This document shows, piece after piece, positions 54,407 through 63,777 of a DNA stretch of 64,000 nucleotides. The notes below the pieces were generated by a model. It was not told the DNA's origin. It ran no database searches and was given only the letters and a program-made list of their open reading frames with translations. Made by a program: the position numbers and the translations under genes. The DNA comes from Cladocopium goreaui (Eukaryota; Sar; Dinophyceae; Suessiales; Symbiodiniaceae). Where the stretch lies: assembly GCA_947184155.2 (NCBI GenBank), contig CAMXCT020006646.1, positions 62,001 to 126,000 on the forward strand, read 5' to 3'. Within the stretch, counting starts at the first letter, position 1; the number at the start of each line of letters is the position of its first letter.

Positions 54407-54517
54407 TACTCTCTGGTAATTTAACATAGCTATTGAAAATTGCCCATTTATATAGTTGATGTACCCATTTAAAAAAATGATATTTTCCATAGCTATGTAA
54501 ACGTTTACCAGAGGGTA
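54407..54517. repeat. Family A element
   Basis: TACTCTCTGGTAATTTAACA to GTTTACCAGAGGGTA. A partial copy of its left half (TATAGCTATTGAAAATTGCC) lies just upstream at 54367. Confidence 0.85.
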
Positions 54518-54715
54518 GATGTGGTGATATACCCAAAATTCACCAATCATGTCTATTCCATGCCTCTGGCTTTTAAATTCCGTTGGCCCTGCAATGTAAA
54601 TAGACACACTGCATATCCGATTCTATCCATTATAGGCCCTGTCTATTCCTTCATGTTGCACCCGATGGTATCCCCATTATTCTTGAGTTTATCCTTGCTT
54701 TTAAATCACCATATT

Positions 54716-54823
54716 GGGGGCTTCTTAGACTGGGAGATGCCCAAAACTATGGATTTCAAGTTATGGTCATCCATGACTGGATGATTTGGGGATACCGCGA
54801 TGGCTTAGGAAACTTCCAAATAT
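54716..54823. repeat. Family F element, diverged
   Basis: TGGGGGCTTCTTAGACTGGG at the left and GGCTTAGGAAACTTCC at the right. Confidence 0.6.
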
Positions 54824-54899
54824 CACAACATCCCCCAAGAACCCAAAGATCATATATTGTTGGTGAGTTCACTTAGATTTCCATAGGATACTACCGCAG

Positions 54900-55045
54900 A
54901 AGAAAAAATAGTCACATATTATATATATGTGGCTTATGATATATAATGATATATATATAATATACGCATATATATATATATATATATTATATAATATACG
55001 CATATATATATATACATACACGTATATATATATATATATGCACTA
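54900..55045. repeat. TA-rich tract
   Basis: Repeated ATATATACGCATATATATAT segments. Confidence 0.9.
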
Positions 55046-55189
55046 AAAAATAATGAGGATATATCTTGAATTCAACATTAACATATATTATTCTTGGGTT
55101 TATCCTGAAGATATTCCAATGATATTCAAAAAACATATGATATCCCCATGATATACCTCCATGTTGTTGTATAATTTGCCAAGAAAAGT

Positions 55190-55285
55190 CAATGGATTGG
55201 TTTGAGGGAAAATCTTAGCCGGAAACCATAGAATTTCCTATTCAATATGGGGTTTTCTGGTTAAAATCTTCTCTTCAACCAATCC
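55190..55285. repeat. Family G element
   Basis: CAATGGATTGGTTTGAGGGA at the left and TCTTCAACCAATCC at the right. Orientation opposite to 4141. Confidence 0.7.
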
Positions 55286-55339
55286 TTATAAAAACCTGAG
55301 TGAAGTCCCATACTATCCATATTTATATATATATATATA

Positions 55340-55430
55340 GGTAAATCATCTATAAATCATTTATTAATAGGTAGATCATCTTACATCGCAATTTTTAATA
55401 GGTAGATCATCTAAAATCACCATATAAAAA
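55340..55430. repeat. Minisatellite based on TAGGTAAATCATCTATAAA
   Basis: Three or four units of TAATAGGTAGATCATCTAAA, resembling the family A interior near TAGGTAAACCATCTATAAAT. Confidence 0.65.
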
Positions 55431-55465
55431 ACAAATGTGTTTTTTCCCTTCGACCTCCCTTGCAG

Positions 55466-55536
55466 GCCCAGACCGCGCCATTTGGCATGTGAGACCCAGT
55501 GGGCCCAGGAAGTTGTCCCTCGGCGATTTTTGGAAG
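55466..55536 (+). CDS. Candidate exon, unknown protein
   Basis: After a CCCTTGCAG acceptor it reads PDRAIWHVRPSGPRKLSLGD then FWK with good codon bias. A GC donor (AAG|GCCGAT) is the likely right edge, and the frame stays open through ADPKRN. The other frames are closed by stops. Confidence 0.5.
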
Positions 55537-55561
55537 GCCGATCCCAAACGAAACCATAGGA

Positions 55562-55624
55562 ACATATCCACTAGAAATGGAGGTTTTATTTGGTTTTATG
55601 GGAAAACATGGGAATATATGGGGA
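55562..55624. repeat. Module upstream of family A (partial copy)
   Basis: CCACTAGAAATGGAGGTTTT and onward, ending at a family A element as at 966, 13009 and 22378. Confidence 0.65.
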
Positions 55625-55742
55625 TACCCTCTGGTAAACGTTTACAGTTTGCAAACTTGAAGCCATGGCCATAGAAAGTTCGTTGGTTTAGGCATCAAAA
55701 ATTGTGATTTTCCATCGTTTTTTGTACGTTTACCAGAGGGTA
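55625..55742. repeat. Family A element
   Basis: TACCCTCTGGTAAACGTTTA to GTTTACCAGAGGGTA. Confidence 0.85.
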
Positions 55743-55909
55743 TTTCATGGATTTAGATCTGATTTATGATAGCTGCTATAGCTGATTTCTGGGAGCTGGG
55801 TTGGTGCTGATTTCACTCCGACAACTTCTGATTTGTGGTGGATTTTTTAAGGACTAGGGGGCCTCACCTTTGTACCGGACTTGGTGTCATCAAAAATGGC
55901 TGGCACTGA

Positions 55910-56017
55910 TACCCTCTGGTAAACATACAAAAAGCTATTGAAAATGGCCATAGAAATAGTGGATTTTCCCATTCAAAATGGTGATTTTCAATAGCTATGT
56001 TAGTTTACCATAGGGTA
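55910..56017. repeat. Family A element
   Basis: TACCCTCTGGTAAACATACA to GTTTACCATAGGGTA. Confidence 0.85.
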
Positions 56018-56875
56018 ACTGCGGTTGAAACAGCTGCTTTGCAAACGTGTTTGTATAACTATTGTAACTGGGGTATCAACCCTCCGGCAGTGAAACATCG
56101 CTGGCTGGGAGATCCCTGAACCAAACGCGCAGTTCATGATGGATTCCCCAGCAAACCATGTTGGATTGCCAGAGGGTATACAACCCAATAGAGATGACTA
56201 TCTTTATAGTGGATGCTCATGGATTCTTGATGGATATGATGTGGGCAATTTTACATATGTTGTTTTTTTCCGAGAAATGACTTGTGTTTAATATAGCACT
56301 CCTTAAGTGGATACGAGGTTTCGCCAGGTGAAACTTTTCTGGATTCATGGCATTTACCGGTCAATACCGGTCAATATCTGACAAATACCTCAGTTACTCG
56401 GTAGTTTTTTCTCAGTCATATTATATATATAATATAATGTGTATATATATATATATTATGCCCTTTGGCAATTGAAAATAGCCAAAAGTTAAGGTTAAAT
56501 CTTGTTAAATCATCATTCTCCTATGATTTGGGGATTCTAAAATAGCCATATATCATATACCCATTTGAAGATGCTTTCTCTAGACTTCCATGGTAATGTT
56601 CCATGTATCCGTGGTCATTGTTCAGCCAAGAAGTTGAAGACGGTGTTGTGGTTGTGGTTTCAGTTTTAATTATAGTATTACATTACATACTTGTGTTAAA
56701 TTATATATATATATATCAGCGGTTTTTTTTAAATTTGATACATTTATCATGAACATACATCATGAACATATCATTTCATATGTGGATAACATATGATAAT
56801 GCACCACTATAAATAAATAAATAAATATATATATATCAATTGAGGATATTTTTCGGTGCCAATGTTTGATCCCAG

Positions 56876-56962
56876 GCGCGGTTTGTGGCTGGAACTCGTG
56901 CTGCAAGTCTTCGAAAGCATGGAGCGGAACTGTCCGATGTTCGCCGTGGATTGTTGGGAACT
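56876..56962 (+). CDS. Candidate exon, unknown protein
   Basis: After a TTGATCCCAG acceptor the best-biased frame reads RGLWLELVLQVFESMERN then CPMFAVDCWEL, to a GTCACT donor. A second frame is open (ARFVAGTRAASLRKHG). The run MFAVDC faintly recalls a thioredoxin beta-3 strand, but there is no active site nearby and I do not assign it. Confidence 0.4.
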
Positions 56963-57344
56963 GTCACTTCGAAACGGACCTTGCACAAATGGAGGTTTTT
57001 TTGGCTTGGAAAACTAACATGACAAGTTTGACAAGCTGCAAAGAACAGCTTTTTGTGGGTCCATTGATCTGTTTCTGGGGTCCTGAAAGGATTGGTCGGT
57101 TGTTTTCTGCATCTGGGCAGGCGGTCAGGACAGTTACTTTTGGGATCAGCTGTAGCTGACGTAGCTAGAGCGATTGGCTCAAGATCTGTTTTTAATTTTG
57201 TTGAGTGTTTTGGGAAGGCTTACCCTCTTGACCCTGAAACTGACCAATTTACTAGTCTTTCAACCCCTATCTGGCAGGGTCTATGTTAATTTATTGGAGG
57301 GTTATGATGCACCGTCCAAGCTAATTCTGCAAAGCGCATTTGAA

Positions 57345-57500
57345 AAAAAAACAAAAAAAACATTTTGAAAAAAGCAAACAAAAAACGATTAAAAAAACAG
57401 CAAAAAAAACAAACAAAAAAGCAAAAAAAAGCAAACAAAAAAGCAATAAAAAAGAAAAAACAAAAAAAAACAATTGGAAAAAAACAACAAAACACACTTG
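57345..57500. repeat. Poly-A-rich tract with GCAAACAAAAAA units
   Basis: More than 70% A. It opens Lys-rich frames on + and Phe-rich frames on -, which are artefacts. Confidence 0.9.
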
Positions 57501-57545
57501 GAGTCGCTTTCGCTGAGAATGTCATCCCACTTTTGGAGCTTGCAG

Positions 57546-57597
57546 ATGAAAGAGTATGCCTCAGATCGTGACAAGGCGCCCGGGCACATGAACTTTG
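57546..57597 (+). CDS. Candidate exon, unknown protein
   Basis: After a GGAGCTTGCAG acceptor it reads MKEYASDRDKAPGHMNF with good codon bias. It is followed by a GC donor (G|GCTAGG) or by an in-frame TAG two bases later. It lies between A-rich and T-rich tracts. Confidence 0.4.
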
Positions 57598-57707
57598 GCT
57601 AGGTTTGGGGGAAACTTTGCAGATTTGGCTGCTCCATCCGGGAAGGTGGTGAAGGTGGCTGGAAACTTGGGGGGACCCCCTCGTCTGGAAGGGGGGGTCC
57701 TCCCAAA

Positions 57708-57790
57708 TCGTTTTTTTTTCGCTTGTTTTTTTCTTTTTTTTTGCGTTTTTTTTTGTTTTTTTTTGTTTTGTTTTGTTTTTTTTCGTTTTT
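57708..57790. repeat. Poly-T-rich tract
   Basis: T runs broken by CG and G; complementary in style to the A-rich tract at 57345. Confidence 0.9.
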
Positions 57791-58017
57791 CCCAGGAAAA
57801 AGCAAAAACACAGCAAAAGAAAAGCAATTTTTGATCCCGCCTCCTCCCAGGATCCCCCCAGCCAGGTCCCGGGATAGGGTCAGCGAGGAGGTTGGACCCC
57901 CTTCTGGGAATGTCGGGTCCAGCTGAGCATTGTCACCTGCGCTTTTTCCATTGGTTCTTGCGTTTCTTGTTGCCATTGCCTGCTGGTTTCATTGCTTTCC
58001 TGGGTGTTTTTACTTGT

Positions 58018-58137
58018 TTATTGTTTTTTTTGTTTTTTTTTGCTTTTTCAAATCGCCTTTTTTGGCCTTTTTTTTCCAATCACTTTGTTTTTGTTTTTTT
58101 TTGCTTTTTCAAATCGTTTTTTTTTTTCGCTTAAAAA
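58018..58137. repeat. Poly-T-rich tract with a duplicated segment
   Basis: TTTTTTTTGCTTTTTCAAATCG occurs twice, about 60 bp apart. Confidence 0.85.
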
Positions 58138-58342
58138 AAAAGGTTTACAGGAGTTAGCTTGTATAGCAGGCAACATAACTGGAGGGTATCAACAAAAGGA
58201 CTGTACTCCAAAATGTCATGGTTGATAATCGCAGTCTTCATATAATGTCATAAAGTATCATAAAGTTGCGCATGCAAAGCCACCGTTTGGGAATGAGCGG
58301 TGAAAAACCTCGGACCCCACGAATCGTGGTGTCGGATTCCAG

Positions 58343-58432
58343 GAGTGCATTCCCTCCGACTTGGACTTGTTTTTCCAGTGCAAGGCGCGGTTCTTATGGT
58401 TCAGCCAGCTGCAGCTGAGATTGAACGACCGT
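58343..58432 (+). CDS. Exon of an unknown protein
   Basis: Exactly 30 codons between a CGGATTCCAG acceptor and a GTGTTT donor. It reads ECIPSDLDLFFQCKARFLWF then SQLQLRLNDR with strong G/C third positions, and the frame stays open beyond. One of the better supported exons outside the thioredoxin set. No family is recognised. Confidence 0.6.
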
Positions 58433-58559
58433 GTGTTTTTTGGTTTGCGGACCCGCAAACTGCGAGCTGGCCTTGTGACTGGTCATCATTTAACATTGAC
58501 TATGGCATTGCATAAGTCAGATATATACCAACAAATGACTTGGAGAAGTGGCATGGCTT

Positions 58560-60300
58560 ATATCTTTATACATTTGTGTATATATATATATACATTAATA
58601 TTTATTACATGTGTATTCACATATTAAGGTAATCAATTATATAATTAATTTTGACCAAATGTGCGGGTCCATTGGCCGCATTTTTTGAGCCATGCCTAGC
58701 TCATTGCTCTCACAATTAAACCTGTCCAATGAAACCAGAGGGATATGGATCAAAATTGCAATCTATACTGAAGAATGAACCGATCACTGCAACATATCTT
58801 ACAGAAGATAAGCTCCATAAACATCCAGAAACTCCATTAAATCTTCTATATGTTTTTCTATGGAGAGGGACATTCCTTATAGGGACTGTCCTAGAGCATT
58901 CCGTTTCATTCATTTTAATTCGAAATAATTCAATTTTGTTCCACATAATTTCATTTCATTCCAAGAAATATATATATATATATTTCATTCCAAAAAAAAT
59001 ATGGTTCATTCGATTCAATGTTTAAGGTTATTTTAAAGAAGTACTTAAATAGATTTTGATAATGTCAAAATGTTTTTTGATATTTTTTTGTGTGATATGT
59101 TTTTGTGTTTTTACTGTGTGTGATTGATTTCCTTCATTTTTCAAATTATTTTTGATTATATATATATATATATCTATTTATTATTTGTTTTCAACTTGTT
59201 TTTGATGTTTGGGATTGTATATATATATATATGTGTGTGTGTGTTTTGTTTGATGTGTTGGAGCTTTTTTGTTTTTTTTCTCATTGTTTTTGGCATATAA
59301 CATGGTGTTTTGTGTTTTTGTTGCCTTTTTTGGGGTGTTGGATTTGTCTTTTCAATTTGTTGTTGTTTTTTCAATTTCGTTTTAAGTTCTTTTTTCCGGT
59401 GGATTTGTTTTGTTGAGGTGTGGAGTTTCTTTTTGGATTGTTGGATTGATTTTTTGGAAGGTTTGTTTCCCTTTTTTCTTTTAGATATCTTTTGAAAGGA
59501 TAGCAACTTCTAGCAGTGGCCCTGTTAGTAGCCCAGGGCTCTTTAGTGCTATAAACTGGCGATTTAAACCCCATAATACCGACATTTCAAGGTGTGCGCC
59601 GTTGATGCCCCTATGACATGCACCCTATGACTTGGAACGATTTGAGGAGTGGGCTGCGGCTACTCTGCCAGAAAGCTCAGTGGGTCAACTGGCCATTGTT
59701 TCAAGGAAAACATGACGAGATACCCCATAGTACTCCATGGTTTCATCATGAGACGTTGCCCAAGACGAACCCATTTGGATGATCAATATATATAATAAAT
59801 ATATATATATAGTCATATTAGTCATGGTTTGGGGTCCCAGAATCAGAATGATACATAGATACTGGACCCCAATAGTTCATGATAGTTCATGACGGTACTA
59901 TTTTGAGAAAGTGCTTGTTTTGTTTCTTTTGTGCGTGTGGGATGCCAGATTATGCATGATCCTTCTTCATGGGGACATCCCCCAGGTTGAATCAACACCC
60001 AATTTCCTCTAGTTTCAATATACAAATGATGTGTTGGCAACATATCCCAATTCGATCCAATTTTCACTAAGTTTATTTAAGGGAAACCCCACCGGAACCC
60101 ACAGATTTACCAGCTAGCTAATGGGAAAATCCCAACTTTTTATGGGAAAATCCCATAGGGGAATCACTGAGCTACCTATACCCTCCACCCTTAACAAAAA
60201 TGATGCTTTAGCCCATGAAACTTGATACTTATACCGTTTCTTTAGGGTATGTTCATGTATTTTCAGGGTCTAGGTATACAGATTTTGTTTGAAACCCACA
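58560..60300. other. AT- and T-rich stretch without a supported gene
   Basis: Contains TA runs at 58578, 58970, 59156 and 59218 and a T-rich region (59050-59500) that opens a Lys-rich minus-strand frame. A short GC-richer patch at 59590-59700 shows no clear exon. Confidence 0.5.
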
Positions 60301-60330
60301 ATTTCCATCCAATTATCATGTTTTTCCCAG

Positions 60331-60400
60331 TCGATGTATGGCCACCTTGAATGGCAAGGGTCGCCGCGGAATGTTGAACCGAGGCCGGAAACAAGGACCA
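60331..60400 (+). CDS. Candidate exon, unknown protein
   Basis: After a TTTTTCCCAG acceptor the + strand reads SMYGHLEWQGSPRNVEPRPE then TRT with good codon bias. The right edge is approximate: the frame runs on through a duplicated CCGGGTTGGA to a stop near 60450. Confidence 0.45.
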
Positions 60401-60559
60401 CCGGGTTGGACCGGGTTGGACCGGCCTGTGGGACCTGGTTCTTTTTCTGAGCTAAGTGGAGCCACTAGTCATTCCTAAAGCTGGCAGGTCCCAATGTGGA
60501 AATCCCCAACAGAAAACACCATGGAAAGAGTATCTTAATATCCATGATGGAAAGGGACC

Positions 60560-60680
60560 TGGGATGACACTTTTTTCCATCATGGTTCCCAATGTGGAAA
60601 TCCCTTTCTATTCCGGGGTGGTGTTTTGAATAGAAAGGGGAAGAGATTGGGAAGCCATGATGGAAAAAAGTGTCATCCCA
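60560..60680. repeat. Hairpin with perfect 26-bp inverted repeat
   Basis: TGGGATGACACTTTTTTCCA plus TCATGG (60560-60585) is the exact reverse complement of 60655-60680. A second inverted pair (CCCTTTCTATTC/GAATAGAAAGGG) is nested inside. CCCAATGTGGAAATCCC also occurs at 60489 and 60588. Confidence 0.9.
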
Positions 60681-60885
60681 GTGGCTTGAGCTAGTTAAAA
60701 AGCCACGGAAAATAATCTTAATATCATTCTGGGGCACCACCTTGCACTGAAATGAACTGAATATGTGTATGTTTATATTATGTTATATAAAGTTATATAT
60801 TTATTATAACTTATTATACATGAAATTATTTTCCATTGCGATATGTCGTTTCTCTGTTCCTATCCGCCCTCTTCCTTTTAACCAG

Positions 60886-60943
60886 GTCATCTTCGCCCCG
60901 ACAGGCGCAGCAACGGACCGACTATTCCTGGAGTCATTTGATG
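60886..60943 (+). CDS. Candidate exon, unknown protein
   Basis: After a CTTTTAACCAG acceptor it reads VIFAPTGAATDRLFLESFD in phase 0. A GC donor (G|GCTTTT) or an in-frame TAA at 60949 follows. No family is recognised. Confidence 0.45.
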
Positions 60944-61052
60944 GCTTTTAAAACCACTCATAAACAATTCATATACTATCCAGTCAGTAGTTGGGATCCA
61001 CCAAGTATGCCCCCTACATCAACACTTGCTAGGGTTTGTTGTTTGTGTCCAG

Positions 61053-61197
61053 CCTTTCTTGGTCGAAAATCCACATGGTTGCAAGTCCTATCATCGGCAA
61101 GTTGTCACGAGCCCTGGGATTCAATGCCGCATCAAAGCTGATGGCGAGAGAGAAAGAGATCAAAGAGCTCCCTTCTGTCGAAGATGAGATTGAATAA
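61053..61197 (+). CDS. Possible terminal exon, unknown protein
   Basis: After a TTTGTGTCCAG acceptor one frame reads LSWSKIHMVASPIIGKLSRA then LGFNAASKLMAREKEIKELP then SVEDEIE, ending in TAA at 61195-61197. The acidic, helical C-terminus looks genuine. It would be the end of a + strand gene running from about 55.4 kb. Another frame is also partly open, so the frame is a judgement. Confidence 0.5.
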
Positions 61198-61435
61198 TAT
61201 AATATATATATATATATTGACAATAAGTAGCAGAACTAAACCCCCAATGGGTTTCAATAGGACCTGCACACTTTGCGGTTGCAAATGCCACCGGTGATTG
61301 ATCCCCCAGAAATTCACAAATTTTGATTCCAGCGAGGCACTGGAAAAAGCACCCTGTGGCTCCTCCTTCATGCTGTGACTTGGTATTTTTTTTCTGCGCC
61401 GGGAAGTGGCGAGTAGCGACTCAAAGCTGAATTTA

Positions 61436-61548
61436 CCCTGCAACAAACTAACATTGCTATGGAACCCATTGGTTTTTGCAAAAAAGGATCTACAAATTCC
61501 ATAGTTTCTTTCATATGTGTGTTGGGTTACTGGAGGGCAAACGTGTTT
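61436..61548. repeat. Family A element, decayed
   Basis: ACCCTGCAACAAACTAACAT at the left and GGGTTACTGGAGGGCA at the right keep the element's length and arm order. Confidence 0.5.
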
Positions 61549-61563
61549 TTTACATGCAAAAAG

Positions 61564-61714
61564 CGTTTGCCAAGATGTTCCCTGCGGTGACATGAACATG
61601 GTTGATAAGTGGGGACGGGCCATCGGAATACTCTTCCTGAGCTCAGAGACCATGGAACTTCCCATATTCCATGGAGACTCTGCACTTGACCTGTATGGTT
61701 TAGCAAAGTTGCTC
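61564..61714 (+). CDS. Candidate exon, possibly thioredoxin-fold-like
   Basis: After a TGCAAAAAG acceptor the frame reads VCQDVPCGDMNMVDKWGRAI then GILFLSSETMELPIFHGDSA then LDLYGLAKLL, to a GTTAAT donor. The run of strand, E-L-P-I-x-x-G-D and a final L-x-x-L-L helix resembles the second half of a thioredoxin domain, but the cis-proline is missing and no active site was found. An internal CCAAG acceptor at 61574 is an alternative start. It follows a stop at 61197, so it may open a new gene. Confidence 0.5.
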
Positions 61715-61739
61715 GTTAATAACCGTATTTGATTGGTGG

Positions 61740-61833
61740 CTTGGAATTTGGAACATTTTTTGTTTTTCCATATATTGAGAATAATGATCCCAACTGACTA
61801 ATATTTTTCAGAGGGGTTGAAACCACCAACCAG
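61740..61833. repeat. Family B element
   Basis: TGATTGGTGGCTTGGAATTT at the left, GAAACCACCAACCAG at the right. Confidence 0.8.
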
Positions 61834-61898
61834 GTATGAAATATGTTGAAAATGGCGGATGTCTTCCCCAAGGGCCGGATTTTCCATGGGTTCGGAAG

Positions 61899-61958
61899 CT
61901 CGCCCAAAAAAGGCGCTTGGTCACCCTGAAGTCGTGGTTGAAGCGTTGGGTCACCCAG
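61899..61958 (+). CDS. Candidate exon, basic peptide
   Basis: Exactly 20 codons between a TTCGGAAG acceptor and a GTGGTG donor: LAQKRRLVTLKSWLKRWVTQ. It joins 61714 in phase 0. It is strongly basic and helical with high G/C third positions. The frame is also open upstream (PDFPWVRK), so the acceptor may be further left. Confidence 0.5.
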
Positions 61959-62054
61959 GTGGTGGACGTAATTTTTAGGTGACGAAACGGTGACCCATGA
62001 CGGAGACCCATGGTGAAACAATAGGAAGATCAAAAAACATGATTTGTATGATGT

Positions 62055-62170
62055 GATTATGACCTATTGTATACATATATATATATAAATATCACATATA
62101 TATATATCATATATATATATGTGTAAATATATGTAAATATATGTAAATATATGTAATAAATGATTATTAT
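62055..62170. repeat. TA-rich tract
   Basis: ATATATATAAATATCACATA and ATATGTAAATATATGTAAAT repeats. Confidence 0.9.
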
Positions 62171-62578
62171 ATGATTATTATATGATCATTTTTTGAAAGA
62201 TTGATTGATTTGGGATAATCATTGAAGCGGTGGGGAATCAACTTTGAAAATATTCTTGTGGACTCCTTATCCTTTGTGTGATTGGATTGATGAACATGTA
62301 GATGGGGCCAGCAGATATGGGCAGCATGCCGTGATACGCAGTCACTTGACCAGGCCGCAGTCCAAGGATGACAATGGAATAGCATGCGGCCAGCAATTGA
62401 ACCAAGCATAAGATTAGAAACAGGAATCAGTTGATGAAATTGTTTTCGTAGATCCAAATGATTCATGTATTTCATGTATATATTGCTGTTAATGATTGAT
62501 GAATATTGATGATTCAACATTGATGATTGATGATTCATGAATATTGATTGATGAATATTGATCAATCATTGACCATAT

Positions 62579-62676
62579 CTGGTTGGTGGTTTCAAACATT
62601 TTTTATTTTCCATAATATATGGGATAATCCTTCCCATTGACTAGTATTTTTCAAGATGGTTAAAACCACCAACCAG
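62579..62676. repeat. Family B element
   Basis: CTGGTTGGTGGTTTCAAACA to AAAACCACCAACCAG. Confidence 0.85.
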
Positions 62677-62681
62677 ATATT

Positions 62682-62753
62682 CAATGGATTGGTTCAAGGG
62701 AAAATTTACAGGAAACCATCGATTTTCCCATTAAATTTACAGGAAACCATTGA
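62682..62753. repeat. Family G fragment
   Basis: CAATGGATTGGTTCAAGGGA, with AAATTTACAGGAAACCAT present twice. Begins six bases after family B. Confidence 0.6.
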
Positions 62754-63129
62754 TGATTATTGATCCATTTTGATGTCCCATTTGGTGAATCCTGAAATCC
62801 CCTTGGCACGATTCATCCCTGGGATGATTTTTCGAAATATCACGACCTGGCACTCTTTTTACCTTTCGGTGAACCAGCATCCACACACAGATATATAGAT
62901 ATATATATATATATACATACATACCCTATTTTGGTTGTGTTTTTGTAGGGACCCAATTTGAAACCCTGAAATGTCGATTCCTCATATGTTGCCCAAAAAG
63001 GGAACGCTCAACCAATGGGCCTGCGGACCAAGGACTGACTAAACAAGATGAACACAGTTTGGTCGTTAGCCCCGTAACTGATTCCATTATTATATAATAT
63101 TATTGTCATTTTTTAGTAAGAACAACCTT

Positions 63130-63296
63130 GAGTACTCGGGCATTTCCCATGTCCATCCAAGTCATCTTTCAAATACCAGCAAAAAAAACCGTGGTTGGCT
63201 TGCCACAACCCGAAGATGTTGGAAGATGTTTGAAGAAAACACGACCAAGGTGTATACCTTGCCAAATTGAAAGATTGCACTTTCCACCAGTTCCAG
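63130..63296 (+). CDS. Possible exon, unknown protein
   Basis: The frame reads SIQVIFQIPAKKTVVGLPQP then EDVGRCLKKTRPRCIPC, to a GTGGGT donor at 63297. Codon bias is only moderate and the acceptor is unclear. Confidence 0.3.
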
Positions 63297-63568
63297 GTGG
63301 GTTTGCTGCCTTCAAGAGTGGACGTGTACATAAAATTATGATAATTATATATAATCATGTGCATGTGCATATATAATAGTAATAAATACTAATATTGATA
63401 ATGATAATGGTAATAATAATAACAATGATAATAAGTATCATTGTTATTATTATGTAATTATATATATATACACATGCGTGTACACTTTGGTAGTGGCAGC
63501 CATGTCAAAAATAGATTGTTTTCAGTTTCGCCGGGCGCTTTTGAAAAAACCCGGATGGTTTCTGGCAG

Positions 63569-63637
63569 GTGATTGTTCAGCACATGCTCAAGTGCAGCAT
63601 TCCGGAAAAGGCGCCGTGGAATCCTCGATGCCCCTCG
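63569..63637 (+). CDS. Candidate exon, strand not certain
   Basis: After a GGTTTCTGGCAG acceptor the + strand reads VIVQHMLKCSIPEKAPWNPR then CPS with good codon bias. The minus strand of 63458-63649 is also open and protein-like (RRLFRNAALEHVLNNHLPE), so the strand is not settled. Confidence 0.4.
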
Positions 63638-63656
63638 AGATGTTCCCATGATGGCT

Positions 63657-63777
63657 CCATGGTGGAAGATTTATCAACATTTACGTACCCAACATAAATC
63701 GCCCAGTTTTGTAGGTAAATATGCTAAAACATGGAGCATTTGGTATAGTAAATATATGCAAATATACCAGCACCATG
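63657..63777. repeat. Family C element, expanded
   Basis: CTCCATGGTGGAAGATTTAT at the left and ATACCAGCACCATGG at the right; carries CACCCAGTTTTGTAGGTAAA-like sequence as in the other copies. Confidence 0.75.

Noticed and set aside
57286-57816. A 176-codon minus-strand frame
   Set aside because: Largely Lys- and Phe-rich low complexity produced by the poly-A and poly-T tracts.
61132-61665. The longest open frame of the window (177 codons, minus strand)
   Set aside because: It runs antisense through a decayed family A element and through two better supported + strand exon candidates, and its composition changes abruptly along its length.
62167-62565. A 132-codon minus-strand frame
   Set aside because: The ends are Asn/His/Ile-rich translation of ATTGATGA repeats. 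The middle is more protein-like but has no clear splice edges.
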